From positions 1 through 64,000 of the forward strand of contig CAXXSC010000006.1 in NCBI GenBank assembly GCA_963668435.2: a stretch of DNA of 64,000 nt, read 5' to 3'. Positions 50,684 through 59,568 of this stretch are shown one piece after another (position 1 is the first letter of the stretch; each line of letters begins with the position of its first letter). The position numbers and the translations under genes were made by a program. The stretch is from G963668435 sp963668435. Its GTDB lineage: Bacteria > Latescibacterota > Latescibacteria > Latescibacterales > Latescibacteraceae. Under the pieces are notes generated by a model that saw only the letters and a program-made list of their open reading frames with translations, did no database searches and was not told where the DNA came from.

Positions 50684-51280
50684 ATGGTTACGATTATAGA
50701 CTACGGCATGGCCAATCTCGGCAGTGTCAGGAAAGCATTCGAGCGTGTCGGTGCGGAAACCCGCATCAGCGACCGTCCCGAAGATTTAAAGGACAGCTCC
50801 CATGTGGTGCTTCCCGGTGTGGGCGCGTTCGGCGATGCCATGAAAAACATCCGGGCCGCCGGTTTCGATACGGCGATCCACGAGGCTATCGGCGAGGGCG
50901 CGGCGTTCCTGGGAATCTGCCTGGGCCTTCAGGTGCTGTTCACCGAGAGCGAAGAAATGGGCACCCACAAGGGGCTCGATATTTTCAAGGGCAAAGTCAG
51001 GCGTTTCACGGAGGGGCTTGTCCCTCAGATCGGCTGGAACCAGGCCCATATCAAGCGCGAGGATCCCATTCTCGAGGGCATCGAAAGCGGCTCCTATTTC
51101 TATTTTGTCCACTCATTCTATGTCGATCCCGAGAACCGGGACGAGGTGGTGACAGAGACGGACTACCACATCGATTATGCGTCCATCTGCAGCAGGGACA
51201 GGATCTGGGGTATCCAGTTCCACCCGGAAAAAAGCCAGCAGAAAGGGCTCAGGATCCTCGAAAATTTCACCCGGCTGTAA
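50684..51280 (+). CDS. hisH: Imidazole glycerol phosphate synthase, glutamine amidotransferase subunit
   Basis: This 198-residue glutaminase supplies ammonia to HisF in histidine synthesis. It has DYGMANLGSVRKAF, the oxyanion-loop segment PGVGAFGDAM, the nucleophile Cys79 in FLGICLGLQVLF, and the His/Glu pair in GIQFHPEKS. The closing residues RILENFTRL are typical. The partner hisF is 2.3 kb downstream, beyond an inserted island; hisA follows after 76 bp. Confidence 0.95.
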   Translation: MVTIIDYGMANLGSVRKAFERVGAETRISDRPEDLKDSSHVVLPGVGAFGDAMKNIRAAGFDTAIHEAIGEGAAFLGICLGLQVLFTESEEMGTHKGLDIFKGKVRRFTEGLVPQIGWNQAHIKREDPILEGIESGSYFYFVHSFYVDPENRDEVVTETDYHIDYASICSRDRIWGIQFHPEKSQQKGLRILENFTRL

Positions 51281-51356
51281 AAAGCGGCCATCCTGAATCA
51301 TATCGGTGGCGGCATCAGCCGTATCATCACAGCCTTTAGACAGAAAGAGGCACAAC

Positions 51357-52082
51357 ATGCTCGTAATACCGGCAGTTGATATAAAAGGCGGAAAATGTGT
51401 CAGGCTCCTCCAGGGACGTATGGAGGACGAGACTGTTTATTCCGAGACACCCTGGGAAATGGCGAAACAGTGGCAGGATCAGGGCGGCACACTGCTGCAT
51501 ATTGTCGATCTCGACGGCGCGGTTGAGGGCAAGGGCATCAATGACGACGCTGTCCGGGAAATCATAGAGAACACGGACATGAAAACTGAGCTCGGCGGCG
51601 GAATCCGCGACATGGCCCGTATCGACGCGCTCCTTAAAATGGGAGTCAGCAGGGTCATCCTCGGTACTGTTGCCGCGGAAAAACCCGAACTGGTCAAAGA
51701 GGCGATCGGTAAATACGGCCCGAACAAGATCGTGGTCGGCATTGACGCCCGCGACGGCATCGTGGCCACCCGCGGATGGCAGCACAGCGGCTGGAAACCG
51801 GCGCTCGATCTCGGCAGCGAAATGGCCGATCTCGGTGTCACCCGCATCATCTACACCGATATCGAGCGCGACGGCATGCTCACCGGCCCCAACATCAAGG
51901 AAACCGAGCGTATGGCGAAAGAAACCGGGCTCTACATCACGGCATCCGGCGGGGTGTCCTCGATCGACGATATCCGGGCGCTCAAGACTATCGAGAAAAG
52001 CGGTGTCGATTCGGTGATCACGGGCAAGGCTATCTACGAGGGCAAAATGGACCTCGTCGAGGCGATCAGGGTGGCGAAATAA
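51357..52082 (+). CDS. hisA: Phosphoribosylformimino-AICAR phosphate isomerase
   Basis: This 241-residue (beta/alpha)8 enzyme starts at ATG 51357 (AAAGAGG upstream). It has LVIPAVDIKGGKCVRLLQG with Asp8 as acid/base, GGGIRDMARIDALLKMGVSRVILGTVA, GIDARDGIVATRGWQ with the second Asp, and YTDIERDGML, GGVSSIDDI. It opens the ProFAR ring in histidine synthesis. An accessory island begins 15 bp after its stop. Confidence 0.95.
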   Translation: MLVIPAVDIKGGKCVRLLQGRMEDETVYSETPWEMAKQWQDQGGTLLHIVDLDGAVEGKGINDDAVREIIENTDMKTELGGGIRDMARIDALLKMGVSRVILGTVAAEKPELVKEAIGKYGPNKIVVGIDARDGIVATRGWQHSGWKPALDLGSEMADLGVTRIIYTDIERDGMLTGPNIKETERMAKETGLYITASGGVSSIDDIRALKTIEKSGVDSVITGKAIYEGKMDLVEAIRVAK

Positions 52083-52097
52083 ATAAACGGTGAGAAC

Positions 52098-52358
52098 ATG
52101 CCTGAGATCAGCAGATTTTTCGGAATTGTGATCGCAATGTTCTATAATGATCACAATCCTCCGCATTTTCATGCGAAATACGGCGAATACACGGCGGATG
52201 TCAGCATAACTGACTTCAGTGTCATAGAGGGCTACCTTCCGCCGCGGGCTCTCGGATTGGTCATTGAATGGGCCGCTCTTCACCAGGATGATCTGAACGA
52301 GGACTGGATTGCGGCACGAACAGCCCAGCCGCTGAAACCGATAGAACCTTTGAAATGA
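52098..52358 (+). CDS. DUF4160 protein (putative toxin-antitoxin partner)
   Basis: This 86-residue protein matches DUF4160: MPEISRFFGIVIAMFYNDHNPPHFHAKYGEY, then EGYLPPRALGLVIEWAALHQDDLNEDW. DUF4160 genes are often paired with DUF2442 genes, as here (9 bp gap), and the pair is suspected to be a toxin-antitoxin system without firm proof. Its position 15 bp after hisA means it is probably transcribed with the histidine genes. Confidence 0.88.
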   Translation: MPEISRFFGIVIAMFYNDHNPPHFHAKYGEYTADVSITDFSVIEGYLPPRALGLVIEWAALHQDDLNEDWIAARTAQPLKPIEPLK

Positions 52359-52367
52359 GAGTGCGTC

Positions 52368-52634
52368 ATGTATTCTTACATACAATCGGTCAGGCATATC
52401 CGGGACTATACGCTTGAAATAGTCTTCCAGTCAGGCGAAAAAGGCACAGTCGATTTGGCGGAATATGTTAATAAAGGTGGTGTATTCGCCCGTTTTGCCG
52501 AAATGGATTATTTCAAGCAGGTCACTGTCGACGATATTTTCGGTGTTTTGACCTGGCCGGGCGGTGTCGATATCGCACCGGAAACGATTTACGACATGGC
52601 GACAGGAAAATCACAGCCGGAAAAAGTGAACTGA
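52368..52634 (+). CDS. DUF2442 protein (putative toxin-antitoxin partner)
   Basis: This 88-residue protein matches DUF2442: VRHIRDYTLEIVFQSGEKGTVDLAEY, then FGVLTWPGGVDIAPETIYD. It is the usual partner of DUF4160. The two start codons are 270 bp apart and the genes are likely cotranscribed. Which of the two would act as toxin is not known. Confidence 0.88.
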   Translation: MYSYIQSVRHIRDYTLEIVFQSGEKGTVDLAEYVNKGGVFARFAEMDYFKQVTVDDIFGVLTWPGGVDIAPETIYDMATGKSQPEKVN

Positions 52635-52659
52635 ATGCAAATCAGTTAAATGAATATAC

Positions 52660-52821
52660 ATGACGATTATGAAATCCGAAGTCATTGTACACGAAGCGGA
52701 AGAAGGCGGTTACTGGGCTGAGGTCCCCTCGATCCCAGGTTGTGCCACGCAGGGCGACAGCTTCGAAGAGCTCCTTGAAAATCTGTACGAAGCCGTCGAG
52801 GGATGTTTAGTGATTGGATAA
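52660..52821 (+). CDS. Short HicB-like antitoxin fragment
   Basis: This 53-residue frame reads MTIMKSEVIVHEAEEGGYWAEV, then PSIPGCATQGDSFEELLENLYEAVEGCL, the HicB/UPF0150 partial RNase-H fold with its characteristic PSIPGCATQG. The chain is cut off soon after the second helix (ends CLVIG) and no hicA toxin is adjacent, so it is either a minimal HicB or a truncated remnant. It ends 3 bp before the next gene. Confidence 0.65.
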   Translation: MTIMKSEVIVHEAEEGGYWAEVPSIPGCATQGDSFEELLENLYEAVEGCLVIG

Positions 52822-52824
52822 GCC

Positions 52825-53613
52825 ATGTCTGAGGAAATAACATCTGGATTCATGGGCTCAGATTATCAACAACAATTTGATATGATCTGTGATTCATACA
52901 AAGAACATTTCGAGTTAGCTGAAGAAATAAATCTTTTTGCACATAGTGTTCTCAGAGAAATAAGCAATGGGCGTGTTCATAATAAAGATGCAAGAGAATT
53001 AGTGACAACAACTCTTTTTTTAAGAATAATGGAATCATACCAAGGAGTATTGTTATTAGTAAAAAAAGGTCTTATACCGCCTTCCAAGATGATTCTGAGA
53101 TGTATGATAGATCAAGTTTCTGCAATTGTATTATGTGAAACTAATGGTGATTTTATTGAAAAATACATCAATAGCCACGAGCATGATCGCTTTAACGCGC
53201 ATAAAAAGATGAAAGAAATCGGAATATCAACTCCATATGATATTGATGAAAAAATAAATGAAATTGTTCAAAATATTAAAGACCATAGCATACCTAAGCT
53301 ACATTCTCTTGATTTATTAAGAGACTCCGGCTTATTCAACACATACATAAGTCCATATATTATGTTTAGTGAGGCTGTTCATATTACTCCAAAGGATCTT
53401 GAGTTTTATCTTACAATTGATCCTGGCAGCGATAAAATTCACTCTATAAATTATGGACCATCGGATAAAGACTTAAATGGAATCATAATAACTGCTATTG
53501 GAATTTTATTAGATGGTCTTCTTGCTATTGATACAGTTTTTGAGCTTTTTATAAAAGATAACATTGAAATGTTTGATTCAAAACTGAAACCCATATTCTC
53601 CAAGAAAAGTTGA
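52825..53613 (+). CDS. DUF5677-like protein, AT-rich
   Basis: This 262-residue, mainly helical, protein has an ELVTTTLFLRIMESYQGVLLLVKKGLIPPSKMILRCMIDQ segment matching the DUF5677 pattern. The gene is AT-rich (around 35% GC by eye) against the GC-rich his genes on both sides, so it was probably acquired with the DUF4160/DUF2442/HicB-like genes. DUF5677 proteins are often found in defence or mobile contexts; no activity is known. It stops 4 bp before hisF. Confidence 0.7.
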   Translation: MSEEITSGFMGSDYQQQFDMICDSYKEHFELAEEINLFAHSVLREISNGRVHNKDARELVTTTLFLRIMESYQGVLLLVKKGLIPPSKMILRCMIDQVSAIVLCETNGDFIEKYINSHEHDRFNAHKKMKEIGISTPYDIDEKINEIVQNIKDHSIPKLHSLDLLRDSGLFNTYISPYIMFSEAVHITPKDLEFYLTIDPGSDKIHSINYGPSDKDLNGIIITAIGILLDGLLAIDTVFELFIKDNIEMFDSKLKPIFSKKS

Positions 53614-53617
53614 TAAC

Positions 53618-54394
53618 ATGATAGCAAAACGAATTATCCCCTGCATGGATGTCGATAAAGGCCGCGTGGTAAAAGGCGTGAACTATGTCAACCTCCGCGA
53701 CGCCGGTGACCCGGTGGAGCTGGGCATGCTTTATGACAAGGAAGAGGCCGACGAACTGGTATTCCTCGATATCACCGCCTCCTCAGACAGGCGCGAGATA
53801 GTGGTCGACATGGTAAATAAGGTTGCCGAGCAGGTGTTTATACCGTTCACCGTGGGCGGCGGAATCAGGACAGTCGAGGATATCCGCGACATCCTGCGCG
53901 CCGGTGCCGACAAGGTATCCATCAATACCGCAGCGGTCGATACGCCCGATGTCATCAACAAGGGCGCAGAGTCTTTCGGCAGCCAGTGCATCGTGGTGGC
54001 GATCGACCCGAAACGCTCGAAAACGGTGCCCTACGGCGAAAAAGGCCATTTCGAGGTGCATACCCACGGCGGCAGGACGCCTACCGGTATCGACGCTGTC
54101 GAGTTCGCGAAAGAGGTCGAACAGCGCGGCGCGGGCGAGATCATGCTCACCAGCATGGACCGCGACGGCACCAAGGACGGCTATGATATTGAACTGACAA
54201 AGGCGATCACCGCCGCTGTCAATATCCCTGTCATCGCATCCGGTGGCGTGGGAAATCCCGATCACATATACGAGGCTCTGACCTCGGGAGGTGCTAGCGC
54301 GGCTCTTGCCGCCTCTATCTTTCACTACCGCGAATACTCCGTGAAAGAGGTCAAGGAGTATCTCGCGGTACGCGGCGTAACAGTCCGCATGTGA
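53618..54394 (+). CDS. hisF: Imidazole glycerol phosphate synthase, cyclase subunit
   Basis: This 258-residue (beta/alpha)8 enzyme forms the imidazole ring with ammonia from HisH. It has RIIPCMDVDKGRVVKGVNYVNL with Asp11, LDITASSDRR, VGGGIRTVEDIRDILRAGADKVSINTAA, VVAIDPKRS, and LTSMDRDGTKDGYDI with the second catalytic Asp. GGVGNPDHI and AALAASIFHYREYS close it. The ATG follows the DUF5677-like gene by 4 bp. Confidence 0.95.
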   Translation: MIAKRIIPCMDVDKGRVVKGVNYVNLRDAGDPVELGMLYDKEEADELVFLDITASSDRREIVVDMVNKVAEQVFIPFTVGGGIRTVEDIRDILRAGADKVSINTAAVDTPDVINKGAESFGSQCIVVAIDPKRSKTVPYGEKGHFEVHTHGGRTPTGIDAVEFAKEVEQRGAGEIMLTSMDRDGTKDGYDIELTKAITAAVNIPVIASGGVGNPDHIYEALTSGGASAALAASIFHYREYSVKEVKEYLAVRGVTVRM

Positions 54395-54467
54395 CGGCCT
54401 CAACTCTTGTCCGTTTTAAACATCACAAAAAAAGATATTTGTCAGTAATGACTGGGAGTTGAATACA

Positions 54468-55484
54468 ATGATTATCGTAATGCACAAAGAGGCCACAAAA
54501 GAACAGATAGAGCATGTCATCGACCGCATCAAGGCGCTCGGCTACAATCCGCACCCTATCTACGGCGAAACGAAAACCGTTATCGGCGCTATCGGCGACG
54601 AGCGCGGCAAATTCAGGCTGGAATCACTGACAAGCGTTCCGGGAGTCGAGGATGTTATGCCTATCCTCACGCCCTACAAACTTGTCGGCCGCGATCTCAA
54701 GATCGAACCAAGTGTGCTGGAGATCGGCGAAAACACTGTCGGCGGCGACGAGTTCATGCTGATCGCCGGTCCCTGCTCGGTTGAAAGCCGCGAGCAGATA
54801 CTGAGCACCGCGGAACATGTGAAAAAGGCCGGAGCACAGTACCTTCGCGGCGGTGCATTCAAGCCGAGAACCTCGCCCTACGCTTTCCAGGGACTGGAAG
54901 AAGAGGGGCTCAAGCTGCTCAAGGAAGCCTCCGAACTGACCGGCCTCAAGATTGTCACAGAAGTCATCAAGCTCGCCGACGTCCTCCTGGTCGCGAAATA
55001 TGCCGACATTCTCCAGGTCGGTGCGCGTAACATGAGCAATTTCGCCCTGCTCAAGGAGCTCGGCAAGCTCGACAAGCCGATCATCCTCAAGCGTGGGATG
55101 TCGGCCACGATGCAGGAACTGCTGATGGCGGCAGAATACATTGTCAGCGAAGGCAATCCCAGGGTCATCCTCTGCGAACGGGGTATCAGGACATTCGAGA
55201 CTGCCACGAGGAACACATTCGATATTTCGGCGATTCCGCTGCTCAAGACCAAGACCCATCTGCCGGTGATCGCTGATCCCTCGCACGGCACGGGACGCCG
55301 CGAGCTGATTGCGCCCATGTCCTACGCCTCGGCTGCCGCGGGTGCCGATGGCCTCATTATCGAGGTGCATCCCAATCCCGAGGAGGCATTCAGCGACGGT
55401 GCTCAGAGCCTTCTGCCCGACCAGTTCACGGCGATGGTGAAGGAACTGAAGAAATATCTGAAAATTACAGGCAAAAAACTGTGA
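54468..55484 (+). CDS. aroF: DAHP synthase, type I-beta
   Basis: This 338-residue enzyme starts at ATG 54468. An N-terminal ferredoxin-like regulatory domain (1-90; MIIVMHKEATKEQIEHVIDRIKALG) is followed by the catalytic barrel with AGPCSVESREQI, RGGAFKPRTSPYAFQG, ILKRGMSATMQE, LCERGIRTFE and ADPSHGTGRRELI. It joins phosphoenolpyruvate and erythrose-4-phosphate at the entry of aromatic synthesis. proB starts within its stop codon (GTGA). Confidence 0.93.
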   Translation: MIIVMHKEATKEQIEHVIDRIKALGYNPHPIYGETKTVIGAIGDERGKFRLESLTSVPGVEDVMPILTPYKLVGRDLKIEPSVLEIGENTVGGDEFMLIAGPCSVESREQILSTAEHVKKAGAQYLRGGAFKPRTSPYAFQGLEEEGLKLLKEASELTGLKIVTEVIKLADVLLVAKYADILQVGARNMSNFALLKELGKLDKPIILKRGMSATMQELLMAAEYIVSEGNPRVILCERGIRTFETATRNTFDISAIPLLKTKTHLPVIADPSHGTGRRELIAPMSYASAAAGADGLIIEVHPNPEEAFSDGAQSLLPDQFTAMVKELKKYLKITGKKL

Positions 55485-56617
55485 CAGTAACATCGAGAAA
55501 AGAATTACTTGCCGGGGTGAAGCGTGTCGTGGTCAAGCTTGGCACACGCATGCTCACCACCGGCCCTTATACGCTGGACATGGCGGCCATAGCGAGGCTG
55601 GCGCTCGATATTGCCAACCTCAGGAAAGACGGCTACGAGATTGTCATTGTCAGTTCAGGCGCAATCGCCGCTGGCATGGGACGGATGAATATCCATAACC
55701 GGCCCAGCACAATCCCGCAGCTTCAGGCGCTGGCGGCTATCGGGCAGAACCTCCTGATGAACGCCTATGAAAAAGCGCTCAGGATGTACGATATCCCGCT
55801 GGGCCAGGTGCTTTTGACCAATGACGATATCGACAATCGCAAGCGTTATGTCAATGCCCACAACACACTCGACGAGCTTATCCGCATGGGTGTTGTGCCG
55901 GTGATAAACGAGAATGACTCAGTAGCGACTGAGGAGGTCAAGGTCGGTGATAACGACAACCTTTCCTCCTATATCGCAAGCCTTGTCAACGCCGACCTGC
56001 TCATTCTTTTCACCGATGTGGACGGCCTTCTGGACCGTCACCCGAAAGACGGTGTCGGCGAGGTCATCCCCTATGTCGGGAAAGTCACGAAAGAGATCGA
56101 GGCGCTCTGCGGAAAATCCGGCGATGCGGCCGCTGTCGGCGGTATGTATACGAAAATCGAGGCGGCGAAACGGATTATCAGCGCGGGCGGCATGATGCTG
56201 ATTGCGCACGGCCGCAACAACTCGATTTCCGATATCCTCGGCGGTAAAGAAACAGGCACGCTGTTCAAGGCGGAGGGACCAACCCTCGACGCCCGCTGCC
56301 ACTGGATCGCGGAAATCGCAAAATTACGCGGCGCAGTTACTGTCGATGACGGCGCGGTCAAAGCGCTGGTCACGAAAAACGCCAGCCTCCTGCCCAAAGG
56401 CATCACCGGCACGGAACGTCATTTCGATATCGGCGATGTCATCCGTGTCAATGCGCCGGACGGCAGCGAAATCGCCCGCGGTGTCACACAGTACAGTTTC
56501 GGCGAGATCAGAAAGATCATGGGCCGTCATTCGAACGAGATCGACAGTATTCTCGGCTATTCCAACGGAACGACTGTCATCCACCGGAACGACATGGTCC
56601 GGACAAAAGAATTGTAA
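55481..56617 (+). CDS. proB: Glutamate 5-kinase
   Basis: This 378-residue enzyme, starting at a GTG overlapping the aroF stop, phosphorylates glutamate in the first step of proline synthesis. The amino-acid kinase domain has KRVVVKLGTRML, IVSSGAIAAGMG, VPVINENDSVATEEVKVGDNDNLSSYIA, LFTDVDGLLDRHP and GGMYTKIEAAKRI. A C-terminal PUA domain (about 280-370; LTKNASLLPKGIT, FDIGDVIRV) is present, as in the long form. Confidence 0.95.
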   Translation: MTVTSRKELLAGVKRVVVKLGTRMLTTGPYTLDMAAIARLALDIANLRKDGYEIVIVSSGAIAAGMGRMNIHNRPSTIPQLQALAAIGQNLLMNAYEKALRMYDIPLGQVLLTNDDIDNRKRYVNAHNTLDELIRMGVVPVINENDSVATEEVKVGDNDNLSSYIASLVNADLLILFTDVDGLLDRHPKDGVGEVIPYVGKVTKEIEALCGKSGDAAAVGGMYTKIEAAKRIISAGGMMLIAHGRNNSISDILGGKETGTLFKAEGPTLDARCHWIAEIAKLRGAVTVDDGAVKALVTKNASLLPKGITGTERHFDIGDVIRVNAPDGSEIARGVTQYSFGEIRKIMGRHSNEIDSILGYSNGTTVIHRNDMVRTKEL

Positions 56618-56836
56618 GCCATTTTACCGCACGCCGTTCAGAAACTGCCGTGCCGGAAAGAATCGCGCCTTTCCGTCATAGGCGGAATCACGGCAACAGG
56701 AATACCGTTTCACCCCCGGCGGCTTTCAGTCGACGCTGTGCAAACTTTTGCCCTACGAGAGCAATGATGTAACTGTCGGGACAGCTGAATTATCATTGAT
56801 CATAATTATCTGATACTATTTAACATGGAGCCGGTT

Positions 56837-58093
56837 ATGGATATTAAAACCCACGTAATCGAAAAAGCCCGTAAGGCGAAAAAAGCGGCCCAGGCGATGG
56901 CTACTGTCGAAAGCGCCGTCAAGGACCGTGCCTTGAACGCCATGGCCTCCGCCATCCGTGACAGCAGAGATGCTATTGCGGCGGCAAACGAAAAGGACCT
57001 CGCAAAAGCAGGCGATTTCGGCCTGACAAGCGCCATGATAGACCGTCTGACCCTCACCGACGCTCGTATCGAGGGCATGGCGAAAGGGCTCGACGAGATC
57101 GCGGCCTTTCCCGATCCCGTGGGTAAGCTCACCGACATGGTCCAGCGTCCGGCTGGCATCCGTGTTGGCAGAATGAGCGTACCGATCGGACTCATAGGCT
57201 TCATATACGAGTCGCGTCCCAATGTCACCGCCGACGCCGCCGGGCTCACGCTCAAGGCTGGTAACGCGGTTCTCCTTCGTGGCGGCAAGGAAGCTCTGAA
57301 CTCGAACATCTTCCTCGCCGGACTGCTCAATGAGGCCGCCATTTCGGCAGGTATTCCCGATGGCGCGATTAGCATCATCGAGTCGACCGACCGCGAGGGT
57401 GTCAAGCATCTGATCGAGGCCGAGGGCATTGTCGACCTGGTCATTCCGCGCGGCGGCAAGGGGCTTATCAAGGCAGTCGTGGACGGCGCACGTGTACCGG
57501 TGATCAAACACTACGAGGGCAACTGCCATGTTTATATCGACAAGGCGGCGGACCTTGAAGACGCTCTCGCAATCACGGTGAACGCGAAAACACAGCGTCC
57601 CGGCGTATGCAACGCCGCAGAGACACTGCTCATACATGCCGATGTTGCAAAGACGTTTCTCCCGGAGGCGGCAAAAGCGCTCAGGGAAAAAGGCGTGGAA
57701 CTCCGCGGCTGTGACAAGTCGCGCGCGATTGTCTCTGACATGAACGAGGCCACTGAAGAGGATTGGTACACGGAATACGTGGACCTTATCCTCGCGGTTA
57801 AAATCGTAGACTCACTCGAGGAGGCTGTGGAGCATATCAACATCTGCTCCTCCGGTCATACCGAGGCGATCGTGACAGACGATCTCGCCACCTCCGATTA
57901 TTTTGTCACCGCGATCGACTCATCCTCGGTGATGGTCAACGCCTCGACACGGTTCTCGGACGGCGGTGTATACGGTCTCGGCGCAGAGATCGGCATCTCT
58001 ACCGACAAACTTCACGCACGCGGCCCCATGGGTGTCGCCGACCTTACGACCTACAAATGGGTCGTATATGGAAAAGGTTCCATCAGAATGTGA
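56837..58093 (+). CDS. proA: Glutamate-5-semialdehyde dehydrogenase
   Basis: This 418-residue enzyme reduces glutamyl phosphate with NADPH in proline synthesis. The ATG at 56837 has GGAG 6 nt upstream, whereas the one at 56825 does not. It shows PIGLIGFIYESRPNVTADAAGL, LRGGKEALNSN, IPRGGKGLI, HYEGNCHVYIDK, and the catalytic Cys in QRPGVCNAAETLLIH. The tail HARGPMGVADLTTYKWV is typical. It lies 219 bp downstream of proB, and hisI follows after 28 bp. Confidence 0.95.
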   Translation: MDIKTHVIEKARKAKKAAQAMATVESAVKDRALNAMASAIRDSRDAIAAANEKDLAKAGDFGLTSAMIDRLTLTDARIEGMAKGLDEIAAFPDPVGKLTDMVQRPAGIRVGRMSVPIGLIGFIYESRPNVTADAAGLTLKAGNAVLLRGGKEALNSNIFLAGLLNEAAISAGIPDGAISIIESTDREGVKHLIEAEGIVDLVIPRGGKGLIKAVVDGARVPVIKHYEGNCHVYIDKAADLEDALAITVNAKTQRPGVCNAAETLLIHADVAKTFLPEAAKALREKGVELRGCDKSRAIVSDMNEATEEDWYTEYVDLILAVKIVDSLEEAVEHINICSSGHTEAIVTDDLATSDYFVTAIDSSSVMVNASTRFSDGGVYGLGAEIGISTDKLHARGPMGVADLTTYKWVVYGKGSIRM

Positions 58094-58121
58094 TATTGGA
58101 CACAGAAAAGGAGTATAAAAC

Positions 58122-58517
58122 GTGGCTATAAATACAATCAAATTTGATGAAAAAGGGCTTATCCCCGCAATTGTACAGGACTTTGAGACCGGCGATGTCG
58201 TCATGTTCGCCTGGATGAATCTCGAAAGTTTCGAGAAAACCCTCGAGACCGGTGTCATGACCTACTGGTCGCGGTCCCGCCAGAAACTCTGGGTCAAAGG
58301 CGAATCCTCGGGCAATATCCAGGAAGTCAAGGAAGCTTACATCGACTGCGACGCCGACTGCCTTCTTTTCAAGGTTGACCAGAAGGGCCTGGGCGCCGCC
58401 TGCCACATGGGTTACCGCTCGTGTTTCTTCCGCAAGGTTTCCCTGCCGAACGGTGAGTTTGAAATTGTCGGCGAGCCCCTGTTCGATCCTGATGAGGTTT
58501 ACGGCAAGAAGCAGTAA
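58122..58517 (+). CDS. hisI: Phosphoribosyl-AMP cyclohydrolase
   Basis: This 131-residue enzyme starts at GTG 58122 (AAAGGAG upstream) and opens the adenine ring of PR-AMP in histidine synthesis. Family motifs: VVMFAWMNLESFEKTLETG, TYWSRSRQKLWVKGESSGN, the metal Asp/Cys set in YIDCDADCLLFKVDQ and ACHMGYRSCFFRK. It is the one-domain cyclohydrolase without HisE fusion. It is separated from hisHAF by aroF, proB and proA. Confidence 0.95.
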   Translation: MAINTIKFDEKGLIPAIVQDFETGDVVMFAWMNLESFEKTLETGVMTYWSRSRQKLWVKGESSGNIQEVKEAYIDCDADCLLFKVDQKGLGAACHMGYRSCFFRKVSLPNGEFEIVGEPLFDPDEVYGKKQ

Positions 58518-58572
58518 TACTGCGCTCGTTTAAGCCGGTCACGTTAACACAGCATGGAGCAGTAGAAAACGC

Positions 58573-58902
58573 ATGGCAAACACGCGACTGAAAGTACGGC
58601 GGAAAAAGAAATCGCCGCGGCCGCTGCTTCTTATTTTGATACTTGTGGTCGCCCTCTATGCAGTAACACAGATCGGTCACAGAGCATTCCGTCTCCTTCG
58701 CCTCGGTCATGTCGCTCACACGGAACAGAGCGAACTCGACGAGGCACTCGAACGCATTGAGGCGCTCGAACATGAAATTGAGCGCCTCAATAAAGATATG
58801 GAATACATCGAAAAGATCGCCCGCGAGGAATACGGCATGATCAAGGAGGGCGAGGAGATGTATCAGGTTTCATCGCCCGACAGCGGCACGAAAGGCAAAT
58901 AA
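58573..58902 (+). CDS. FtsB/DivIC-like septum formation initiator
   Basis: This 109-residue protein has a positively charged cytoplasmic start (KVRRKKKSPRP), one membrane helix (about 18-36, LLLILILVVALYAVTQI) and a coiled coil (about 50-90, ELDEALERIEALEHEIERLNKDMEYIEKIAREEYGMIKEGE). This is the FtsB/DivIC architecture; IAREEYGM-x-K-x-GE is the family signature. It should act in the divisome in the periplasm. Confidence 0.85.
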   Translation: MANTRLKVRRKKKSPRPLLLILILVVALYAVTQIGHRAFRLLRLGHVAHTEQSELDEALERIEALEHEIERLNKDMEYIEKIAREEYGMIKEGEEMYQVSSPDSGTKGK

Positions 58903-58904
58903 GC

Positions 58905-59564
58905 GTGGATAAAAGTGACGATACCAAACGCCTCGGTTTCGTACTCAGACTGAGGAATTATTTTGCTACCGGCCTTTTGGTCCTGACACCCTCGGTTGTC
59001 ACGATCTGGATCATGACACGGTTCTTCCGCTGGTTCGACAGCATTCTCGGCAAGTGGTACGCCCGCCTTTTCGAAGCCATGCCGGGAGACCTGAACTACT
59101 ATCCCGGCCTCGGAGCACTCACCCTGGCGATTATCATTATCATGACCGGCTATATCGCCCGTCAGTACGCCGGAAGGAAACTTCTCACGCTGTGGGAGAA
59201 AATGATCAACTATGTCCCGTTGATCAACAGGATTTATCTCGCGGTACGCCAGATTTCCGATTCATTTGCCCATGGCGGCGGCCTGATATTCCAGCGCCCG
59301 GTCATGGTACAGTATCCCCGCTTGGGCGTTCATTCCATCGGTTTTGTCACACGTGACTGCGAGGGTGCGTTCTGCACGCTGATCGGCGAGGATGTCAGCA
59401 GCATATTCATCCCCACGACACCGAACCCGACCTCCGGCGTTGTCATTTTTGTCAAGCGTTCCGAACTGATCCCGCTCGACATGACTGTCGAGGACGCGAT
59501 GAAATTGGTAATCAGCGCGGGCAAGGTTACACCGGACATCAAACTTCCCGCACCGAAAGAGTAA
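58905..59564 (+). CDS. DUF502 membrane protein
   Basis: This 219-residue protein starts at GTG 58905, 2 bp after the preceding stop. Two membrane helices (about 20-42, LLVLTPSVVTIWIMTRFF; about 70-92, LGALTLAIIIIMTGYIARQ) and the PLINRIYLAVRQISDSF segment with the FIPTTPNPTSGVVIFV loop identify DUF502. The function of the family is unknown. Confidence 0.88.
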   Translation: MDKSDDTKRLGFVLRLRNYFATGLLVLTPSVVTIWIMTRFFRWFDSILGKWYARLFEAMPGDLNYYPGLGALTLAIIIIMTGYIARQYAGRKLLTLWEKMINYVPLINRIYLAVRQISDSFAHGGGLIFQRPVMVQYPRLGVHSIGFVTRDCEGAFCTLIGEDVSSIFIPTTPNPTSGVVIFVKRSELIPLDMTVEDAMKLVISAGKVTPDIKLPAPKE

Positions 59565-59568
59565 TGCG

